A stretch of DNA of 64,000 nucleotides from Halorussus limi (GCF_023238205.1 NZ_CP096659.1:2683626-2747625); one strand, 5' to 3'. Shown: positions 19,520-28,518, counted from the stretch's first letter. The notes: generated from the sequence alone by a model not told the origin. Made by a program: numbers and translations.

Positions 19520-20512
19520 ATGGTCGTCTCGACGCTGATTCCCGTCGTCGTCTTCCTCGTCGGCATCGGACTGGTGGTCTGGAGCGTCGAGGAGTTCGTC
19601 GAACACGTCGCCGAGGCCGCGGTGGACCTCGGCGTCTCGACGTTCCTGCTCACGGTCGTCCTCGCCGGGACCGACCTCGAAAACGCGGTTCTGGGGGTCG
19701 CGGCCGCCGCGGGCGACCTGCCGGACGTGGCGCTGGGCACCGTCTTCGGCGAGGCGCTGTTCATCCTCGGCGCGGCGGTCGGTCTCGCCGGCGTGCTGGT
19801 CCCGTTCGAGGAGTCGACGCCGCGGGAGTATCTGGCGCTGACCGCCCTCTCGCCCGCGCTCCTCGCCCTGCTCTCGGTCGACGGCCGACTCTCGCGTCTC
19901 GACGGTGCGGTCCTGCTGGTCGCGTTCGCGCCGCTCCTCTGGGTGGTCTACCGACTGGAGTCGTCGCGCTCGACCCGGTTTCTGGAGGCCGAGGACGCCG
20001 AGGAAATCGAGGACGAGGCGGCGGCCGACGGAGACGACTCGGGCGACGGGGACGCCGAGGAGGACGAGCGCGAACTGGCCGAAATCGGGGTCGTCCTGCT
20101 CGCAATCGTCGGCATGACCGCGGGGTCGGAGTTGGCGGTGATGGGCGCCCGCGACATCCTCGACGCGTTCGACCTCGTGGGACTCGCGTTCGGGGCGACC
20201 GTGATGAGTTTCATCGCGAGTCTGGAGGAGTTGCTTCTCACGGTCGAACCCGTCCGCGACGGCCGTCCCGCGGTCGGCATCGGCAACGTCGTCGGGAGCA
20301 TGCTCTTCTTCGTCACCGCGAACGCGGGCGTCGTCGCGGTCGTCCGGCCCCTCGACCTCTCGGCGACCGTCTTCGCGGTCCACTGGCCGTTCTTCCTCGT
20401 GGCGCTCGCGCTCGTGCTGGCGTTCCTCTTCCGGGGCGTGGTCGGCCGGGCGGAGGGTGCGCTCCTGCTCGCCGTCTACGCGGGCTACTGGGTGGCGAAC
20501 TACCTGCCGTGA
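19520..20512 (+). CDS. Cation/proton or Na+/Ca2+ exchanger (CaCA family)
   Basis: 330 residues with about ten membrane helices in two homologous halves. Each half carries an alpha repeat: FLLTVVLAGTDLENAVLGV in the first, and GATVMSFIASLEELLLT with IGNVVGSMLF in the second. The acidic residues in these repeats are the cation-coordinating positions of the family. A long acidic cytoplasmic loop (about residues 155-185) separates the halves, as is usual. The start is taken at ATG 19520. The gene ends 13 bases inside the 3' end of the convergent gene. Confidence 0.88.
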   Translation: MVVSTLIPVVVFLVGIGLVVWSVEEFVEHVAEAAVDLGVSTFLLTVVLAGTDLENAVLGVAAAAGDLPDVALGTVFGEALFILGAAVGLAGVLVPFEESTPREYLALTALSPALLALLSVDGRLSRLDGAVLLVAFAPLLWVVYRLESSRSTRFLEAEDAEEIEDEAAADGDDSGDGDAEEDERELAEIGVVLLAIVGMTAGSELAVMGARDILDAFDLVGLAFGATVMSFIASLEELLLTVEPVRDGRPAVGIGNVVGSMLFFVTANAGVVAVVRPLDLSATVFAVHWPFFLVALALVLAFLFRGVVGRAEGALLLAVYAGYWVANYLP

Positions 20513-21003
20513 GGGCCGACCGTTTCGACCGGTATCCCGCGTTCGCGGAAGGTCCGCTTCGCGCGCTCGAACTCCGACTCGCCGTACGAGAGCAGGCCGG
20601 AGGGCATCATCACGCGGCGTCGCTTCACGCCGCCGTCCCGCCAGTACCGGACGACCAATCGCGGGCGAGTCAGCCAGTCGTCGCCAGCCACGGCCGTGAC
20701 CGACTCCACGTCGTACAGCGGGATGCGGTCGGCCGACCCGACTCCGCGGCGGCGATTGGCCGCCCGTCCGGCGACGAGGAGCGTGACGACCGCTATCGCG
20801 CCGACGACCAGCGCGCGCCACTCGCCCGAACTCGCGACTCGGGCGCTGGCGACGAGCAGCGCGGCGTAGAGACCGAGATAGACGGCGAGGAGCGGTCTGT
20901 TCCCCTCCCAGTAGCGTTTGGCCTGCAGGTAGAGTCCCGACTCGACGCGGAGTTCGTCGTCGGTCAGCACGCAGCGCCCGCGCTTGGTCCGGAAACTCGC
21001 CAC
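20500..21003 (-). CDS. Membrane protein with PH-like flanking segments
   Basis: 167 residues from GTG 21003. Residues about 1-30 form a beta-rich segment (VASFRTKRGRCVLTDDELRV). Two closely spaced membrane helices follow (LLAVYLGLYAALLVASA, ALVVGAIAVVTLLVAG), and then a second beta-rich cytoplasmic region (IPLYDVESVTAVAGDDW, RLVVRYWRDG). This looks like a membrane-anchored PH-type domain, but no family was firmly recognised. The GTG is preferred because GTAAACTAT at 21031-21039 gives a TATA-like box 28-36 bases upstream; the longer frame to 21174 is less likely. Confidence 0.65.
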   Translation of the reverse strand: MASFRTKRGRCVLTDDELRVESGLYLQAKRYWEGNRPLLAVYLGLYAALLVASARVASSGEWRALVVGAIAVVTLLVAGRAANRRRGVGSADRIPLYDVESVTAVAGDDWLTRPRLVVRYWRDGGVKRRRVMMPSGLLSYGESEFERAKRTFRERGIPVETVGPHGR

Positions 21004-21030
21004 GTCGATTCTGTCAACTTCGGTGGGGGA

Positions 21031-21039
21031 ATAGTTTAC
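21031..21039 (-). promoter_or_regulatory. TATA-like box for the gene starting at 21003
   Basis: GTAAACTAT on the minus strand, 28-36 bases before GTG 21003. It decides the start of that gene. Confidence 0.4.
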
Positions 21040-21253
21040 TGCGGTCGCGTGGAGTCCGTTCGACGTAGCTACGCGAAGAGAGTACGAGTCGTCGAAGCTA
21101 GCTATCGCCGACGCCCATCGAACCGCAACCGGACAGCACGCACCTAAACCTGCTCGTCGTTCGCGTCCGTTCACGACGACCTCGCGCGGAGATGCCGCAT
21201 CGCCCGGAGTGACGCGCCAGCACGCGCTGAGAGCGGGAAGTCGAACGGTCGCG

Positions 21254-23047
21254 CTACTGCTGGTCGGCCAGTCGTTCGACGCGCGCCAGCGAGTCGGCGT
21301 TCTCGGGGTCCTTGTCCTCGCGGACGCCCAAGAACCGGGGGAACCGCAGGGCGTACCCCGACGAGTAGGTCGGGGACTCCTGAATCTCCTCGTAGCCCAC
21401 CTCGAAGACGACTTCGGGGGCGATTTCGACCTCCTGTCCGTCCTGCTCGCGGACGTGGGGTTCCAGCAGTTCGGTCAGGTCCGCGAGTTCCTCGTCGGTG
21501 ATGCCGGTGGCGACCTTGCCGAGCGTCTCGAACTGTTCACCCTCCCCGACGCGCGCCGAGAGCAGGAACGTGCCGAGGAAACTCGCGCGCCTGCCCTCGC
21601 CCCACTCCGCGCCCGTGACCACGAGGTCCAGCGTCTCCACGTCGGGTTTGCGCTTGAGCCAGTTCTTCCCCCGGCGGCCGGGCGAGTAGGTCGAGTCGGG
21701 GTTCTTGAGCATGATGCCCTCGTGGCCGGCGTCGAGGGCCTCGGCCTCGATGTCGGCGATTTCCTCGGCGTCGTCGGTTATCCAGAGCGACGAGAGGCCC
21801 GACGGGTCGCCCCCCGAGTCGTCGCTCGCTTCGCCCGCGGAGGCGCCGGCGCCGAGCAGGCCCTCCAGTCGGTCGTGGCGCTCGGGCAGGGGCGTCCGGA
21901 GTAGGTCGTCGCCGGCGGCGTGGAGGCAGTCGAACGCGAACAGGTCGAGTTCGACCTCCTCGCGGGCTTGGGCAACGTCGTGCTTCCGGCGGAATCGCCG
22001 CAGGACCTCCTGAAACGGCCGGGGGTCGCCGTCCTCGGTGGCGACGACTTCGCCGTCGAGGATGGCCGGCGCGTCCACGTTCGCCTCGACGTGTTCGACG
22101 ATTTCGGGGAGCGCGTCGGTCACGTCCTCCATGTTCCGCGAGAAGACGGCGACCTCCCGGTCGTCGCTCGCGCTCGCGTCCGCCGCGGCGGAACCGGCGG
22201 TTTCGCTCGCCCAGGCCAACCCCTCCGGGTCGTAGTGAATCTGGACGCGAGCGCCGTCGTACTTCCACTCGACGGCGACCTCGTCCCAGTCGTCGAGCGC
22301 GTCGGCGACGCTCCCTGCCTGCGCGAGCATCGCCTGCACCGGGCGGCCGAGTTCGAGGTCGAGCGCCGCGAGACCGTCCGCGCCCTCCTCGCGGGCGACG
22401 CGAGCTACCTCGCCGTAGTCGTTCGACACCTGCAGGGCGCGCTCGACTGCCTCGACAGGAACGTCGAAGGCGTCGGCGGTGGCGTCCCGGACGGTGCCCT
22501 CGCCGACGCCGATGCGCATCTCCGAGAGGACGAGTCGCGCGAGATAGCGGGCCTCAGTCGCGCTCGCTCGGTTGAACAGCGCGAACAGGACGTCTATCTT
22601 CTTGTCCTGACTGCCGGAGCCTTCGGCGGCGGCGAGAGCGTCGAGTTCGTCGGCGACTTCCGCGACGGTCAGGTCGTTGGCGCCGCTCGCGCCGGAGTCG
22701 CCGCCCGCGCCCCCGCCGGTGAACGCGCCGAGACCCTGCTGGCCGCCGAAGTCGTAGCTCGCGGCCACCTCGCCGATGTCGCCCACCTCGGCGAGGCGGT
22801 CCTCCACGTCGTCGGCCGAGACGTTGGTTCCGGCGGCCCGCGCGATGGCCTCGTAGCAGTAGTTCGGCCCGATGTCGAGGGTCCGCGAGGACCACGCCGG
22901 GAACACGCGGCCCTGCACGAACCGGGCCAGCACGGGGAGGTCGTCGTTCGCGCCCTCGAACAGGCGCGTGACCTGCTCGGTAATCGCGGTGTCGGCGCTC
23001 AACTCCTCGATTTCGGCGGCGATGTCGGCGAACTCCCCGAATTGCAT
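21254..23047 (-). CDS. lig: ATP-dependent DNA ligase
   Basis: 597 residues. It joins nicks during replication and repair using ATP. N-terminal helical DNA-binding domain (residues 1-230). The nucleotidyltransferase core has the adenylated Lys262 in VEWKYDGARVQIHYD, then motif FSRNMEDVT, AILDGEVVATEDG, EGIMLKNPDSTYSPGRRGKNWLKRKP, and the OB domain at the C-terminus. Three Ala/Ser/Gly/Asp-rich inserts (near residues 110, 285 and 400) interrupt otherwise conserved sequence, probably halophilic surface loops. A TATA-like box at 23071-23080 supports ATG 23047. It is a single gene. Confidence 0.96.
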   Translation of the reverse strand: MQFGEFADIAAEIEELSADTAITEQVTRLFEGANDDLPVLARFVQGRVFPAWSSRTLDIGPNYCYEAIARAAGTNVSADDVEDRLAEVGDIGEVAASYDFGGQQGLGAFTGGGAGGDSGASGANDLTVAEVADELDALAAAEGSGSQDKKIDVLFALFNRASATEARYLARLVLSEMRIGVGEGTVRDATADAFDVPVEAVERALQVSNDYGEVARVAREEGADGLAALDLELGRPVQAMLAQAGSVADALDDWDEVAVEWKYDGARVQIHYDPEGLAWASETAGSAAADASASDDREVAVFSRNMEDVTDALPEIVEHVEANVDAPAILDGEVVATEDGDPRPFQEVLRRFRRKHDVAQAREEVELDLFAFDCLHAAGDDLLRTPLPERHDRLEGLLGAGASAGEASDDSGGDPSGLSSLWITDDAEEIADIEAEALDAGHEGIMLKNPDSTYSPGRRGKNWLKRKPDVETLDLVVTGAEWGEGRRASFLGTFLLSARVGEGEQFETLGKVATGITDEELADLTELLEPHVREQDGQEVEIAPEVVFEVGYEEIQESPTYSSGYALRFPRFLGVREDKDPENADSLARVERLADQQ

Positions 23048-23070
23048 CGGTCGTGAGTAGTCGGTAGGTC

Positions 23071-23080
23071 GGATTAAGCG
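23071..23080 (-). promoter_or_regulatory. TATA-like box of the DNA ligase gene
   Basis: CGCTTAATCC on the minus strand, 24-33 bases before ATG 23047. Confidence 0.45.
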
Positions 23081-23260
23081 GTTCGACTCTCGATTCGGAT
23101 TCGTCTCGGGGATGTCGTCGCGGCGGGACGGAGGTGGAAGTTAAAGACGGTGACAGCCAAGTGAGGGTCGCGAGCAGGAAAGAAATCTCCTTCATCCTCT
23201 TGGAAATGAAAACGAGTGTCAGAGAACGGAATAAACTGGTTACGGGCGCAAAAATCCACG

Positions 23261-24736
23261 TCACTCCTCGACGGCCAGTTCCGACTCGTCGCCGAGTGCG
23301 TCGTCCAACGCTCGGACGAGCGCCCGGCCCTTCGCCAGCGTCTCCTCGTACTCGGCGTCGGGGTCCGAGTCGTGGACGATGCCCGCGCCGACCCGGAGGT
23401 AGTAGCGCTCGCCCGCCCGGACCAGCGTCCGGATGGTCATGTTGAGCGTGGCGCGCTCGTCGAACCCCACGACGCCGATAGCGCCGGTGTAGGGGCCGCG
23501 TCGGGTCGATTCGAGTTCGTCGATAATCTCCATCGTCCGGGGTTTCGGCGCGCCCGTGATGGTCCCGCCCGGAAAGACGGCGGCGATGGCGTCCGCCACC
23601 GAGGCGTCGGCGCGGCGTCGGCCCACGACCTTCGAGACGGTGTGCATCACCGCCGAGTAGCGGTCGATGCGCCGGTACTCGGACACCTCGACCGACCCGT
23701 ACTCGCAGACCTTCCCGAGGTCGTTTCGCTCCAAGTCGACCAGCATCGCGTGTTCGGCGTGTTCCTTCTCGCTGTCGAGCAGTTCGCGCTCCAGTCGTCG
23801 GTCCGCCGCGGGCGTCTCGCCGCGCGGTCGGGTCCCGGCGATGGGTTCGGTCACGAGGCGGTCGCCAGCGCAGTCTATCAGGAGTTCCGGACTGGCCGAG
23901 ACCAAATCGACGCCGGGGAACTCCACCAGCGCGGAGAATGGCGCGGGGTTGACCCGGCGGAGCGCCGCGAACGCCGAGACGGGATGGACCGCGGCGGGCG
24001 CGACGAGTCGCTGGGAGACGTTGGCCTGAAACGTCTCGCCGTCGCGGACGTACGACTTGGTCCGGCGCACGCGCTCGGCGTACTCCTCGCGGCCGACCTC
24101 GTTGCGGAACGTCGCGGTGTCGGCGTCCGCTGGCGGGGCCTCGACGGTCGAGTCGCCCTCGCGCGCCCGGCGAGCGAGGGCGGTGGCGCGCTCGACCGCC
24201 CGGTCGTACGCGCCGCCGAAGTCGTCCTCCGGCGCGACCCGGGGACAGCAGGTCACCCGCAGTTCGGTCGGCCCCTCGCCGCGGGGTTCGCGCCACGCCG
24301 CCACGCGGTCGTAGACGCCCAACTGGAGTCGCGCGAGACCCCGGTCGTCGGCGGTCGTGTCGGGCAGGTCCTCCAACTCGCGGGCGAGGTCGTAGGAGAA
24401 CCACCCGAACGCGCCGCAGGGGTAGGGCACCTCGCAGTCGCCCCGGACCAGTCGCTCCGCGCGGAGCAGGTCGTCCACCGCCTCGAACCCGCCGGGGGTC
24501 GCGTCCGAGGCGTCCGTCCGGACCCACCGCTCGGGGTCGGTGGCGAAGTAGCCCCACCCGTCCTGTCCGCCGGTGGTTTCGAGGTACACTCCGCCCTCCT
24601 CGTCGCGCGCCCGCCGGTAGGCGTCGTACGGGTCGCCGACCGTCGTCCGGACTTCGACCGGAATCCGGGCGGGCGCGTCGAGGGTCGCCGCGAGTCGCTC
24701 GAACGACTCGCGCGAACTGACCGTTCGAATCGTCAC
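23261..24736 (-). CDS. pabB: Chorismate-utilising enzyme, PabB/TrpE component I
   Basis: 491 residues from GTG 24736. The chorismate-binding domain is complete: [39 protein letters not shown], and [20 protein letters not shown]. The family makes anthranilate (TrpE) or aminodeoxychorismate (PabB) with a glutamine amidotransferase partner, or isochorismate-type products. The residue after PI is Ala, as in TrpE; PabB enzymes such as those of E. coli and Bacillus carry Lys (PIKGT). No trp gene or amidotransferase is nearby, so the precise role is open. GTG is chosen because GTGAAATAA at 24760-24768 lies 24-32 bases upstream and the longer frame runs through a tandem repeat. Confidence 0.8.
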   Translation of the reverse strand: MTIRTVSSRESFERLAATLDAPARIPVEVRTTVGDPYDAYRRARDEEGGVYLETTGGQDGWGYFATDPERWVRTDASDATPGGFEAVDDLLRAERLVRGDCEVPYPCGAFGWFSYDLARELEDLPDTTADDRGLARLQLGVYDRVAAWREPRGEGPTELRVTCCPRVAPEDDFGGAYDRAVERATALARRAREGDSTVEAPPADADTATFRNEVGREEYAERVRRTKSYVRDGETFQANVSQRLVAPAAVHPVSAFAALRRVNPAPFSALVEFPGVDLVSASPELLIDCAGDRLVTEPIAGTRPRGETPAADRRLERELLDSEKEHAEHAMLVDLERNDLGKVCEYGSVEVSEYRRIDRYSAVMHTVSKVVGRRRADASVADAIAAVFPGGTITGAPKPRTMEIIDELESTRRGPYTGAIGVVGFDERATLNMTIRTLVRAGERYYLRVGAGIVHDSDPDAEYEETLAKGRALVRALDDALGDESELAVEE

Positions 24737-24759
24737 GAGAGGGAGTATCACGGCCGGGG

Positions 24760-24768
24760 TTATTTCAC
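24760..24768 (-). promoter_or_regulatory. TATA-like box of the pabB/trpE-type gene
   Basis: GTGAAATAA on the minus strand, 24-32 bases before GTG 24736. It decides the start. Confidence 0.45.
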
Positions 24769-24798
24769 TTCGCTTTCCCGCCGGCGCGCGACTTACAT

Positions 24799-24874
24799 CT
24801 CGCGGATGCGCTCGACACTCGCGGACGCACTGGACGCTCGCCGATGCAGTCGACGCTCCCAGATGCGCTCGACG
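24799..24874. repeat. 19-bp tandem repeat, four units
   Basis: Four consecutive 19-base units at 24799, 24818, 24837 and 24856. Each begins CTC, carries G[AC][TC]GC near its centre and ends GACA or GACG. A fifth degenerate unit may follow to 24893. The array lies in the intergenic DNA between the end of the substrate-binding protein gene and the promoter of the pabB/trpE-type gene. Confidence 0.7.
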
Positions 24875-24986
24875 CAACGGACGCGGCAGATGGGCGAACA
24901 GTTGCTACTCAACAGGAGCGCGGACCGGCAAAAAACGGGGCAGTCCGAGTCGGTCGGCGTCGGCCGCCGAGTCGGTGGTCGGAGTG

Positions 24987-27047
24987 CTACTCCCGGAGGT
25001 GCAGGTTGTTCACCTGCGCGTCGAAGTTGGCGAACGCCGGGTCCACGATGTCGGGGATGTAGCCCGCGAACTTCGCGGAGTTGATGGGCCAGCGGAACTT
25101 GGCGTAGTCCCGCAGGATGTAGGGCATGTCGAGGTATATCTTCTCGATGGCCCGCGCCGTGATTTTGTTGCGCTCGTCGGCGTTCATCGTCGTCCGGGCC
25201 TGCGAGAGCAGTTCGTCGGCGCTCCCGCCGTAGAGGCCGTACCCCGTGGAGTTGTACCGGAATCCCTCGTCGTTGCCGCCGTCGGAGTGGTCGTCGGCGT
25301 TGTCGCTGTGGAAGAACGAGTAGGCCGAACTGCCGAACGGACCCGTGTCGCCCCACCCCATCGGGTACATGTCGAAGTTCTCCTGATTGTAGACCCGCGA
25401 GGTCATCGTGTTGAACGACAGCGCCTGCGTCTTAATCGGGATGCCGACCGACTTCAGGTTCTCGACCCACCGCTGGATGGCCTTGGCCTCCTTGGGTCCC
25501 TGCTTCGGCGGGTCGATGAACAGCGTTATCGGGTCGCCGTCCATCGTCTGCGGGATTGTCTTGCCGTCCACGCGAAGTTCGCGGTCCGCGCCGTCGTGTT
25601 CGCGCAGGACCTGCGACTGGACCGGGCCGAACGAGTAGTTGTACTTCGACTCGGACCGACTGGCGCTCACGCCCGAGAGGCTACCGGGGTAGTCCTTGCC
25701 GACGTAGGTGCCCGACGACCCGTCGACGACGTTGCCCTCGGTCAGGAACGTCCGGACGCCCTCGACGTCCGGCGTCGGTCCTTGGTCGGCCGACCGGTAG
25801 TCGAAGGCGTCGGTCGCTGGATGGGTCAGCATCTGGTCCTCGCCCGCGAACTGGAAGTCGGGCCGGGGCTTGGGATAGCCGTTCGACTGGGCGAAGTCGC
25901 CCTTCCAGACGTAGCCGTTCATCAGGCGCTGGACCCAGAAGTAGTCGTCGTACATGAACGCGACCGCCTGCCGGAAGGTCACGTCATCGAGCGGTTTGCG
26001 CCGCAGGTTGAACGCGTAGTAGGAGAACCCGCTGTCGGTCCCGTTGACCAGCGACATCCCGTCGGTCTGCTTCACCTGCGGAATCTTCGCGGTCGTCATG
26101 CTCCCGTAGTGGGTGTCGATGTTCCCCTGCAGGAACGCCTGCGTCATCGCGGTCTCGCTCCCGAACACCTTGTAGTTCACCTGGTCGATGAACGGACCGC
26201 CGGCCCGGAGTTGGTCGTGGTTCTGCTTCCAGTCGAGGACGCTGAGCGTGTCGTAGTAGTGTTCGTTGTCGAAGACGACCTGCATCGAGGTCGCCGGCTG
26301 GAACTGGGTCAGTCGCCCCGGCCCGAGACCGACCGGCCCGTTGTCGGGGTTGGCCTTCATCGGGTCGTACTGCTGGTAGTTCTTCCCCTCCCACTTGTGC
26401 TTAGGCAGGAGCGGAATCTGTAGCTGTTCGGACGCCCAGACGCCCACCGGTTGGCTCAGCTTCAGGTGGAAGTCCCAGTCGCTGCGGGAGGACTCCTCGA
26501 TGCGCTCCATCGGCGACACCGCCGCGGCGTAGTTGCCCGGCTGGTTCTCCATGTAGTAGCGATACGTGAACAGCACGTCCTCGGCGGTGAAGTCCTCGCC
26601 GTCGTTCCACTTCAGGCCCTGCCGCATGTTGAAGTACACGTCGGGCTTCGGGTTCTGGCCCTCCGTGTTCTCGACAGTCCAGTCGGTGAAGACGTTCGGC
26701 TTGACCTCGCTGGTCACAGGGTCGAGCGTGGTCCCGGTCTCGTACACCCTATCGACCGCGACCGCAGAGTAGACCGACCCGAGCGTCAAGATGTTCGACG
26801 TGTCCGGCTTGGAACTCATCCCGTAGACGAGCGTCCCACCGGTCGGTACGTCTCCGCCCTGCCCGCCCTTGGTCGTCTCCTGTCCGCCCTCGGTGGTCGT
26901 CTCCTGCCCGGCGTCCTGTCGGCCGCCGAGTCGCTTCGCCGCGCTCGGTCCCGCCAGCGACACCGCGACTGCTCCCGCCCCACTCGCCTTCAGGAACCTA
27001 CGTCGCCCCTCGTCTGGTTTCTCCGTGTCAGTATGCCTTCCCGGCAT
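24987..27047 (-). CDS. Tat-exported peptide-type ABC substrate-binding protein (SBP family 5)
   Basis: 686 residues. A Tat signal (EGRRRFLKASGAGAVAVSLAG) is followed by a Gly/Gln/Thr-rich linker with repeated QETT units (about residues 48-68). Then comes the family 5 solute-binding fold: GTLVYGMSSKPDTSN, LDPVTSEVKPNVFTDW, and FNMRQGLKWNDGEDFTAEDVLFTY. The family binds oligopeptides, dipeptides, nickel or sugars outside the membrane. It is longer than the usual 550-600 residues. No permease or ATPase genes adjoin it, so its membrane partners must be elsewhere. The N-terminus lacks an obvious lipobox Cys. AT-rich DNA at about 27055-27075 probably holds its promoter. Confidence 0.88.
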   Translation of the reverse strand: MPGRHTDTEKPDEGRRRFLKASGAGAVAVSLAGPSAAKRLGGRQDAGQETTTEGGQETTKGGQGGDVPTGGTLVYGMSSKPDTSNILTLGSVYSAVAVDRVYETGTTLDPVTSEVKPNVFTDWTVENTEGQNPKPDVYFNMRQGLKWNDGEDFTAEDVLFTYRYYMENQPGNYAAAVSPMERIEESSRSDWDFHLKLSQPVGVWASEQLQIPLLPKHKWEGKNYQQYDPMKANPDNGPVGLGPGRLTQFQPATSMQVVFDNEHYYDTLSVLDWKQNHDQLRAGGPFIDQVNYKVFGSETAMTQAFLQGNIDTHYGSMTTAKIPQVKQTDGMSLVNGTDSGFSYYAFNLRRKPLDDVTFRQAVAFMYDDYFWVQRLMNGYVWKGDFAQSNGYPKPRPDFQFAGEDQMLTHPATDAFDYRSADQGPTPDVEGVRTFLTEGNVVDGSSGTYVGKDYPGSLSGVSASRSESKYNYSFGPVQSQVLREHDGADRELRVDGKTIPQTMDGDPITLFIDPPKQGPKEAKAIQRWVENLKSVGIPIKTQALSFNTMTSRVYNQENFDMYPMGWGDTGPFGSSAYSFFHSDNADDHSDGGNDEGFRYNSTGYGLYGGSADELLSQARTTMNADERNKITARAIEKIYLDMPYILRDYAKFRWPINSAKFAGYIPDIVDPAFANFDAQVNNLHLRE

Positions 27048-27249
27048 GAAACGTATAGACCATAATGATAGTTGTAAGGTTACTGGTTAGACCGGTTTTC
27101 TAACGCGTTAGATGAGTTTCACTTCGTGACAGAGGAATGTGGTAAGCGGGTCGGGGGTCTGGTCAGAAGTCCGTCTGCGCTCGATTGTACCGAGATTCGC
27201 TCTCGGCTGTCGGACTGACGGAAAACTAGGTTGCCGGACTGTGAGTTAC

Positions 27250-27270
27250 GACCGCAAAAAATCGGAAAAG
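27250..27270 (-). terminator. T-rich terminator after the pilin pair
   Basis: On the minus strand the DNA just past the stop at 27281 reads into CTTTTCC and then a run of six T. Such T tracts are the usual archaeal termination signal. Confidence 0.5.
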
Positions 27271-27280
27271 TGCGAACGGC

Positions 27281-27772
27281 TTAGAAGTTGACTTCTGACT
27301 CGCCGATAACCGCCGTCTTGTCACTACCGTCTGCATGCCAGATGACTTTGACAGTTTCGCCGTTCTCTATTGCGGAATCATCACCGTTTTCTGCTAGGGC
27401 AAGCTTATCCCCTGCAGTGATTTTTCCATTCCAATCACTGCCGTCAAGTTGGAAACCGTTAGACCCAACTGGGCCGTCTGAACTCCACGCGTTTTGACCA
27501 CCGACGCTGATATTCACCTGCGATGATTCGATACCAGCACCACCGTCGTGGGTAATTTCCACAGCGTCGTTGTTACCCGCAGTGTAGTCGAACGAGAAGG
27601 TCGCACTCGGACTTGCCTGACTCACTCGGTCGCCGAGACCGAGAACGAACGTTCCAATCACTGCGGCCAGAATCACCGTAATCGCCACCATCAGGATGAC
27701 GCCAATGACGGGACTGACTGCTCGGTCGTCATCACCGCCGACGAATGACTTGAGAGCGTTTTTCAGTTCCAT
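27281..27772 (-). CDS. Type IV pilin-like protein (haloarchaeal PilA type), copy 2 of tandem pair
   Basis: 163 residues. A short charged leader (FVGGDDDRA) precedes the conserved pilin H-domain VSPVIGVILMVAITVILAAV, the archaeal class III signal processed by the prepilin peptidase. The remainder is the beta-rich head, ending GSDKTAVIGESEVNF. It would assemble into adhesion pili at the cell surface. It starts only two bases after the upstream pilin stop, without a clear Shine-Dalgarno sequence, so translation is probably coupled. GC is lower than in neighbouring genes. Confidence 0.88.
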   Translation of the reverse strand: MELKNALKSFVGGDDDRAVSPVIGVILMVAITVILAAVIGTFVLGLGDRVSQASPSATFSFDYTAGNNDAVEITHDGGAGIESSQVNISVGGQNAWSSDGPVGSNGFQLDGSDWNGKITAGDKLALAENGDDSAIENGETVKVIWHADGSDKTAVIGESEVNF

Positions 27773-27774
27773 CG

Positions 27775-28230
27775 TTAGTACGAGACCTCTGACTCGCCGA
27801 CAACGGCGGTTTTGTCACTGCCGGAGGCGGACCAGATTATTTTGACAGTTTCTCCGTCACTAATGGCCGAATCGTACTCTTTCAGCGACGAGCCAGCAGT
27901 GATCTTTTTACCCGACCACTCGTCAACCTCTTCAGAGTCAACGGTGGATCCAGGTGTCCAAACTTCGTCGCCTCCTACGGTCATGCTCAATTGGTCGCCC
28001 TCAACACCTTCACCACCATCGTGGGTGACGTTCACCCATTGGTGACTGTTTGTCTGACTGTACTCAAACGTAAATTGTGCGTTTGGCTGTGCCTGACTAA
28101 CCCGGTCGCCGAGACCGAGAACGAACGTTCCAATCACCGCTGCCAGAATCACCGTAATCGCCACCATCAGGATGACGCCGATGACGGGCGAGACCGCACC
28201 GTCGTCTTCGAAGAGTGCCTTTATGTTCAT
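27775..28230 (-). CDS. Type IV pilin-like protein (haloarchaeal PilA type), copy 1 of tandem pair
   Basis: 151 residues from ATG 28230 (MNIKALFEDDGAVSPVIGV). It has the same class III signal and H-domain as its neighbour. The head differs but ends in the same pattern (GSDKTAVVGESEVSY). ATG 28230 is preferred over a longer frame to 28284 because GGAGA at 28241-28245 sits ten bases upstream as a ribosome site, and the leader then has normal length. The DNA for the H-domain (28103-28188) is nearly identical to that of copy 2 (27627-27712). A likely promoter box lies at about 28285-28294. Confidence 0.88.
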   Translation of the reverse strand: MNIKALFEDDGAVSPVIGVILMVAITVILAAVIGTFVLGLGDRVSQAQPNAQFTFEYSQTNSHQWVNVTHDGGEGVEGDQLSMTVGGDEVWTPGSTVDSEEVDEWSGKKITAGSSLKEYDSAISDGETVKIIWSASGSDKTAVVGESEVSY

Positions 28231-28240
28231 GTTTTGTATG

Positions 28241-28245
28241 TCTCC
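28241..28245 (-). promoter_or_regulatory. Ribosome binding site of the first pilin
   Basis: GGAGA on the minus strand, about ten bases before ATG 28230. Most genes in this window look leaderless, so this message is unusual in having a leader; it decides the start. Confidence 0.45.
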
Positions 28246-28284
28246 GTTTTCCGGCACGTTATCAGGCGTGAGAAGCGGCCGCAT

Positions 28285-28294
28285 CCTTTATTGT
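28285..28294 (-). promoter_or_regulatory. TATA-like box of the pilin operon
   Basis: ACAATAAAGG on the minus strand, 55-64 bases before ATG 28230. It would give a leader of about 30 bases that includes the Shine-Dalgarno sequence. Confidence 0.4.
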
Positions 28295-28508
28295 ACCGAC
28301 CACGAATGGTACAGTCGTCGGCGGGGGACCGTCAAAAGCCGCCCCGAACCGGCACTTCTCGCGCGATGACACGTGCTTAGTTGCGACGTTCGTAGTCACC
28401 CTATATAAATACTTGCTTACCTGAAAACAGAATTATAGACTTTGATACCTTGTGATATCTAATAGTGACAGTAACGGTATAGTATTCGGCGTCGCCGAGA
28501 ACGCTCAG

Positions 28509-28518
28509 ATTTAAGACT
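28509..28518 (+). promoter_or_regulatory. TATA-like box of the HNH-repeat protein gene
   Basis: ATTTAAGACT, 23-32 bases upstream of ATG 28541. It suggests a leaderless message. Confidence 0.5.
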
